From NCBI GenBank assembly GCA_903834475.1, contig CAILJH010000252.1:1-53376 (forward strand): a stretch of 53,376 nucleotides of DNA, read 5' to 3'. Position numbers and translations under genes: made by a program. A model generated the notes under the pieces. That model was not told the DNA's origin. It saw only the letters and a list, made by a program, of their open reading frames with translations, and did not search any database. Of this stretch, positions 49,783 to 53,376 are shown piece after piece. Origin of the DNA: an uncultured Prolixibacteraceae bacterium. GTDB taxonomy: Bacteria > Bacteroidota > Bacteroidia > Bacteroidales > Prolixibacteraceae. The stretch's first letter is position 1; each line of letters opens with the position of its first letter.

Positions 49783-50899
49783 ATTTTTTTATTAACCTTT
49801 CAACTAAGGCTTTTCTGTCATCATCATCCAGCAGGTCATCTTCAACCTGGATTAATGGATCATACCAATCAATTTTGTGTTTAGCCCAACTTATCCAATC
49901 GTTGAGATCAGCATTTAGGTTTAAATTATTCTTCCCATTTTGCGACACAAAGGCTACGTAATCTCTCATAAATTTAGCCTGTTGTAATCGGATTGCCTGA
50001 TTAAGTAAGTCAGCAACTGCATTTAACTCTGCCTGCTTACGTGCTAATAATTCCTTTCTTTTTTGTTCTGCCTCTAATTCAATTTGACGTTTGCGATCAT
50101 TCTCTGCCCATATGTCACTTAATCTTTTACAACTCAATTCAATGTAAATCAGAATGTCCAGCAATTTTTCTTCAATTAATCCTTTGCCATCAGACCAATC
50201 TTTAGTACTATATGGGTTTGATGAGAATACAAATATTCCTGATGGTGAGTATACTCGATTTGGATAAGGATCTGATATTATTGTGACCGTCGATTTCTCC
50301 CTCAAGCCAAATTCAAAATGAACACCATATATCAACCCGTTAACCCGGCTATGTTTATATTCAATTTTATGGCCTCTTGCATACAAGAGTTTAATAAAAG
50401 CATCCATGAAACGTAATGCCCGAGGAATATTGGATGGGGCAACTTTTATTTTCAATTCACTTGATTTTGTCTCAATAAAACCATTATAAATAAAGCGCTC
50501 ATTCTTTTTTGATTGAAGTGAATTTTGTGCCTGGACTACCAAAGTATCTGGATTTGTTAGTCTTTCCGAAACTTTTAATGGTAATTTTTGATTGTTTAAA
50601 TACTCTTTCAGAATAGATTTTGGCGATTTTTCAATTTCGACATAATTACCATCTTCATCCCGATAACGAAGATTTATAATTCCTTGATCTTTAGTGATGG
50701 GAGGTAGTTTTATTTTTATGACTTTATATCCATATTGGATTTTTTGCCAATATCCTAATTGAGGCAGTGGAATTGAATGTTTTTTACAAATCTTGCGAAG
50801 TCCATTATCCGAAATATTATACTTTTTCGCCAACCTTGACATTGGCTCCGACCAAACCAAGTTGTAAAGTTCTTCTCTTGTAAATATTAGCTTTTCCAT
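49781..50899 (-). CDS. Unrecognised HTH protein with coiled coil
   Basis: 372 aa. The N-terminus (1-60) reads FTREELYNLVWSEPMSRLAKKYNISDNGLRKICKKHSIPLPQLGYWQKIQYG, a helix-turn-helix-like segment shared by a widespread group of uncharacterised proteins in accessory regions. A strand-rich middle follows (about 95-270), then a charged coiled coil (about 280-325) and an acidic end. The start at 50899 (MEKLIFTREE) is chosen because a longer frame would cross a terminator. It precedes the AbiE pair on the same strand. Function unknown; a defence or mobile-element role is only suggested by location. Confidence 0.72.
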   Translation of the reverse strand: MEKLIFTREELYNLVWSEPMSRLAKKYNISDNGLRKICKKHSIPLPQLGYWQKIQYGYKVIKIKLPPITKDQGIINLRYRDEDGNYVEIEKSPKSILKEYLNNQKLPLKVSERLTNPDTLVVQAQNSLQSKKNERFIYNGFIETKSSELKIKVAPSNIPRALRFMDAFIKLLYARGHKIEYKHSRVNGLIYGVHFEFGLREKSTVTIISDPYPNRVYSPSGIFVFSSNPYSTKDWSDGKGLIEEKLLDILIYIELSCKRLSDIWAENDRKRQIELEAEQKRKELLARKQAELNAVADLLNQAIRLQQAKFMRDYVAFVSQNGKNNLNLNADLNDWISWAKHKIDWYDPLIQVEDDLLDDDDRKALVERLIKK

Positions 50900-50936
50900 T
50901 GTTTTTGATTTATCTGTTGAGTCAAATTTAAGCAAT

Positions 50937-50975
50937 AAAAAAACCGCTCCCTGAAAGAAAGCGGTTTTAAGCATT
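50937..50975 (-). terminator. Intrinsic terminator of the DUF6266 gene
   Basis: Stem AAAACCGCT / AGCGGTTTT (about 50939-50967), followed by a T-rich tract on the minus strand. Confidence 0.8.
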
Positions 50976-50988
50976 TAGCCTTAACTGA

Positions 50989-51636
50989 TTAATCAATGAA
51001 GACGTTGATTGGACCAGCATAAACACTGTTCGATAAAATCGACTGGTTTAAATTCTGGAATGCAATAAAGCACTCCACCTGATCACCAGCAAACGAAGAA
51101 GGAACTTCAATTGTCTGGGCGCATGCAGACCTTTCATTTCCACCAATAACCGTGATCGCTTTCTGTTTGGCAGGATTGAGAACAACCAAAATAACCTTAT
51201 CGAAGGTGTTTGCAGTTGAGTCCTGAGAATTATCTTCCCAAGTAAAATCAATCTGACCAGGATTTGAGGATTGAATCTGGGGATTCATAGCTCCAGGAAG
51301 AGAACCGCGAGATACCAGTGCGCTTGCGTAGTCGATGAAATATTCAGGGTAACTACCTACAAGTGCATTGTTCAGGTTGTAGGACATCGCGCTGTTGAAA
51401 GCTGTCATTTTCACAGCGTAATTCTTAAAGCCAATTCTCAAAAATGGGGTTAATGGTTGTAAGAATTTGAGAGCAGCACCAAACCGGGCTCGTTGGTCCA
51501 GTTGTGCTTCTGTTTTAGGGTTTGATACACTGGCCGCTTTTCCACGCATATAATCAATGCCTTTCCAGTTGCCTCCAATAACAGTTCCGACTTTGCCGGA
51601 GAATCCACCGAGGATTCCTTTTTTAATTGTACCCAT
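50989..51636 (-). CDS. DUF6266-family protein
   Basis: 215-aa protein with the family opening MGTIKKGILGGFSGKVGTVIGG, WKGIDYMRGKAASVSNPKTEAQLDQRARFGAAL, and a C-terminal beta domain (ends YAGPINVFID). The N-terminus is Gly-rich and basic. Family members occur in multiple copies in Bacteroidetes genomes; function is unknown. No signal peptide is obvious. It has its own terminator. Confidence 0.8.
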   Translation of the reverse strand: MGTIKKGILGGFSGKVGTVIGGNWKGIDYMRGKAASVSNPKTEAQLDQRARFGAALKFLQPLTPFLRIGFKNYAVKMTAFNSAMSYNLNNALVGSYPEYFIDYASALVSRGSLPGAMNPQIQSSNPGQIDFTWEDNSQDSTANTFDKVILVVLNPAKQKAITVIGGNERSACAQTIEVPSSFAGDQVECFIAFQNLNQSILSNSVYAGPINVFID

Positions 51637-51905
51637 GACGGTAATTTTTAATTGTTTCTACTTGGACTTGGTATGGACTTGATACGAACCAAACCCGACC
51701 TTGTCCTTATCTGAAACAAGGTATATCAATAATTAGGCAATGCCTGATGATTAGGGGTTTATGCGTTGAGATGCGTTCGTTTGCAGTGACATTATTACTA
51801 CGGTCATGTTTGATTGTTTCCCGGCAATCAGTTTAGAATAAACCCTTAAAAACCCTTTTTCAAAAAAAAGAAATGACAAATTTCGGGTATGATGATGATG
51901 TGCGG

Positions 51906-51961
51906 TTGAAATGGGAAATAACTGGCACCGGGAGGTGGGAGGGGAGTTATTCTCATTTCAA
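51906..51961. repeat. Inverted repeat 1 (hairpin)
   Basis: TTGAAATGGGAAATAACT (51906-51923) pairs with AGTTATTCTCATTTCAA (51945-51961). The same arm core (GGGAAATAACT / AGTTATTCTC) recurs at 53308-53362, so the two hairpins are related copies at the two sides of the G-rich region. Confidence 0.72.
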
Positions 51962-52205
51962 TAGCATGATGAAATGATCAATGCAGGTTGAGCAAAGCGA
52001 CAATGATCGGGAACCGGTTTTATGGGGCAAACAATTCGCGGGTAAAAATAAGTGGAAATGCTGTTGGCGTGGGTGGGGAAAGGGTGGGTGTGAGGTACGA
52101 AACACGCACCTGTGGGGTGCTGAAGTTGGTGAGGTGAACGAAATGAAATAGTGAGTGGTGTCGCGAGGTACGAGCGTCCCAGCGAACGGTTGAATGAGTG
52201 AGACG

Positions 52206-52690
52206 AACCGGCTGCAAGCACAAAGGCCATGCGCGAATGCTCTTTATTTTTACCTGCACCATTAAAGGGCGGTGGGGAATTTTGAGGTCTTTGGGTTTCA
52301 GGGGTGAACACATCGCAGGACATACCGCTGGTTGGCATGGGGAAAAGCAAGGGAGGTGACTGAATGCAATGTAGCGAATTGGGATTGAGTGAAATGGAGC
52401 TTCCCGTTTTGGCTTTGAGTTCCGGATTGTGGGTTGTAAAGCCAAAGGAGAGCGGAATGAAACGGCGGGTTGGCCTGAGCGGAATGGAAAGAATGGAAGC
52501 ACTCTTGCGTGGGTAGCCGAGGCTGGGGGCTGACAATGAACGGAATGTAACGAAAGGTGGCGGAACGAAGTGTAGCCCTGGAGTGTAATGGAGAGAAGCG
52601 GAAGCTACCTGCCGCAGGCTTTGGCCCTAAAACAATTCATAGACTGCACCTTAGACGGGTGGTGGGGCTTTTTGTGGTTTTTTCCGGCGA
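52206..52690 (+). repeat. Degenerate direct repeat pair inside the G-rich region
   Basis: Unit 1 near 52254-52286 (CTGCACCATTAAAGGGCGG, then TGGGGAATTTTGAGG) and unit 2 near 52644-52676 (CTGCACCTTAGACGGGTGG, then TGGGGCTTTTTGTGG). Upstream flanks are also similar (GCTGCAAGC..AAAGGCC and GCCGCAGGC..TTGGCC). Spacing is 390 nt. Confidence 0.55.
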
Positions 52691-52743
52691 CAGTGTTAAT
52701 TGAAAAGATGCTGATCGAATACCGGGTGTGGGGGGGGTGTGCG

Positions 52744-52843
52744 GCTATTGTACATAGCGTGATTCTATGACAGTCCAGCCGTTTTTCCGGTGTTCGGCTG
52801 GGGGATTTCCTGTTATAGAATAGCGCGTTATGTATCAATAGCT
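52744..52843. repeat. About 100-nt long inverted repeat with nested hairpin
   Basis: Outer arms GCTATTGTACATAGCG (from 52744) and its imperfect complement ending at 52843; middle arms ATTCTATGACAG (52762-52773) / CTGTTATAGAAT (52810-52821); inner stem CCAGCCG (52775-52781) / CGGCTGG (52795-52801). A near-continuous stem of about 40 bp. Could be an oriT/nic-type structure, an RNA or a recombination site. Confidence 0.75.
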
Positions 52844-53092
52844 TTGGGGGTTGAATTTTTTGGCACAAGCGGAACGGTGGAGGTGGTTGGAGTGAAGCGT
52901 CTTTTTGCCTTGTGGGTTGGCATAGCTCTTTGGATTTGAGGAACGAAAAGACAATGTGCTATTGGTGCGATGGGACGCAAAAAGTGTGACAAAAAATGAG
53001 ACCAGGGGTGGGAGTGGGAGGAAGTGATCCTAAATCAAAGTGATCTTGCGGACAAGTTGATCGGGTCAAATTCAAACTAGGGGTGTTGTTCA

Positions 53093-53206
53093 TCAGTAAC
53101 TTTGCCTCGGGCTATTGCTGTCTTGCACTTTCATGCCAGAGAAGTGCAATGGTTTGTTTAATAAATCCAGATTGGCCTGCAATTGAATAAACTCTTGGAT
53201 TGACAT
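53093..53206 (-). pseudogene. Small ORF or gene remnant, 37 codons
   Basis: Minus-strand ORF from ATG 53206. The frame stays open further upstream for nine codons to a stop, without another start. The product begins MSIQEFIQLQANLDLLNKP, has normal protein composition, and differs from the Pro/Ser-rich artefacts next to it. It may be the 3-prime remnant of a larger gene, or a tiny gene. No family recognised. Confidence 0.25.
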
Positions 53207-53307
53207 GCATTCCCATGAATGATATTCTTCAACTGTATACTACACCCAATTGTTCGGACAATAAATGCAGCGAGTTAAGATATTTTCATGCTGCAATTTG
53301 TGTCGGA

Positions 53308-53362
53308 TAAAACGGGAAATAACTTTTGGCTTCAAATGCCATAAAAAGTTATTCTCGTTTTA
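53308..53362. repeat. Inverted repeat 2 (hairpin)
   Basis: TAAAACGGGAAATAACTTTT (53308-53327) followed by GGC, against GCC-ATAAAAAGTTATTC and TCGTTTTA (53338-53362). Related in both arms to inverted repeat 1 at 51906-51961. It lies at the very end of the window. Confidence 0.7.
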
Positions 53363-53376
53363 GGCCGCTAATACAT

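Larger units (their letters stand above)
51637..53376. other. G-rich structured non-coding region, probable mobile-element segment
   Basis: About 1.7 kb with no convincing large gene. The plus strand is strongly enriched in G over C, with many GGTGGG/GGAGG runs and recurring GCGGAATG-like strings. Open frames on the minus strand are Pro/Ser-rich by-products of this skew. The region holds several large inverted repeats, listed separately. It recalls non-coding stretches of integrative elements in Bacteroidetes, but no integrase or relaxase is visible because the window ends here. Confidence 0.55.

Noticed and set aside
50900..50974. N-terminal extension of the HTH protein to 50974
   Set aside because: The added codons run through the terminator hairpin of the DUF6266 gene.
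51958..52536. Long minus-strand reading frames (192 and 160 codons) in the G-rich block
   Set aside because: Composition is dominated by Pro, Ser, Phe and His as expected from complementing G-runs; two overlapping frames are open at once; no domain, signal or ribosome site. Treated as artefacts of base skew.
52588..52770. Plus-strand 60-codon frame with Trp/Phe-rich product
   Set aside because: It spans one unit of the degenerate repeat and part of the long inverted repeat; no start signal; no recognisable protein.

Overview
The window is a low-GC chromosomal segment of a Bacteroidota (Bacteroidetes) bacterium, most likely from the Bacteroidales/Marinilabiliales side (Prolixibacteraceae-like; this placement is an inference). 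Evidence: three proteins end in type IX secretion (T9SS, Por) sorting domains, several promoters match the Bacteroidetes -7 element TAnnTTTG, and there are lineage-typical families (a BtuG-like propeller, DUF3127, DUF6266, PorT-type barrels, a GntR-type FucR beside fucI). No tRNA, rRNA or CRISPR array was seen.

Layout. 0-13 kb is a housekeeping core: lptD, a response regulator, an SSB-like DUF3127 protein, two FKBP isomerases with mnmD, a Sua5/YciO protein, comEC, def-ruvX and purC-phoH. 13.3-19.2 kb is a vitamin B12 acquisition operon behind a cobalamin riboswitch: a large T9SS surface protein, a BtuB-type TonB-dependent receptor and a BtuG-type surface lipoprotein. 19-24.6 kb holds two Lrp/AsnC regulators, an MscS channel, an acetyltransferase, ArfB, a cysteine-cluster protein and outer-membrane proteins. 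24.7-29.1 kb has a TolB-like propeller, a GntR/LacI-type regulator and L-fucose isomerase. 29.5-36.2 kb has a phosphoesterase lipoprotein, a two-gene unknown unit, aroC, slyD, a second cobalamin riboswitch controlling a DUF4465 T9SS protein, and a GtrA protein. 36.4-39.3 kb has an SRAP protein, an oxidoreductase and a VapBC-type toxin-antitoxin pair.

39.3-45 kb is a translesion mutagenesis cassette: an error-prone-type DnaE and a DinB polymerase, transcribed away from a self-cleaving LexA/UmuD-like XRE-S24 regulator. A dyad covers the regulator promoter. Composite palindromic repeats lie between dnaE and dinB, with a diverged copy at 37.4 kb.

From 45.9 kb the DNA looks accessory: a 52-codon gene, a T9SS cargo protein behind a perfect 24-bp palindrome, an AbiE-type abortive-infection pair with a 36-bp operator-like palindrome, an unrecognised helix-turn-helix protein and a DUF6266 protein. 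The last 1.7 kb is strikingly G-rich, has no convincing large gene and is full of inverted repeats, including one of about 100 nt. It is best read as the non-coding part of a mobile element or a structured RNA locus that continues past the window.

The most coherent systems are the two riboswitch-controlled B12 loci (capture, transport and binding at the cell surface, partly T9SS-anchored) and the SOS-type regulator/DinB/DnaE cassette. The least explained part is the structured terminal region.
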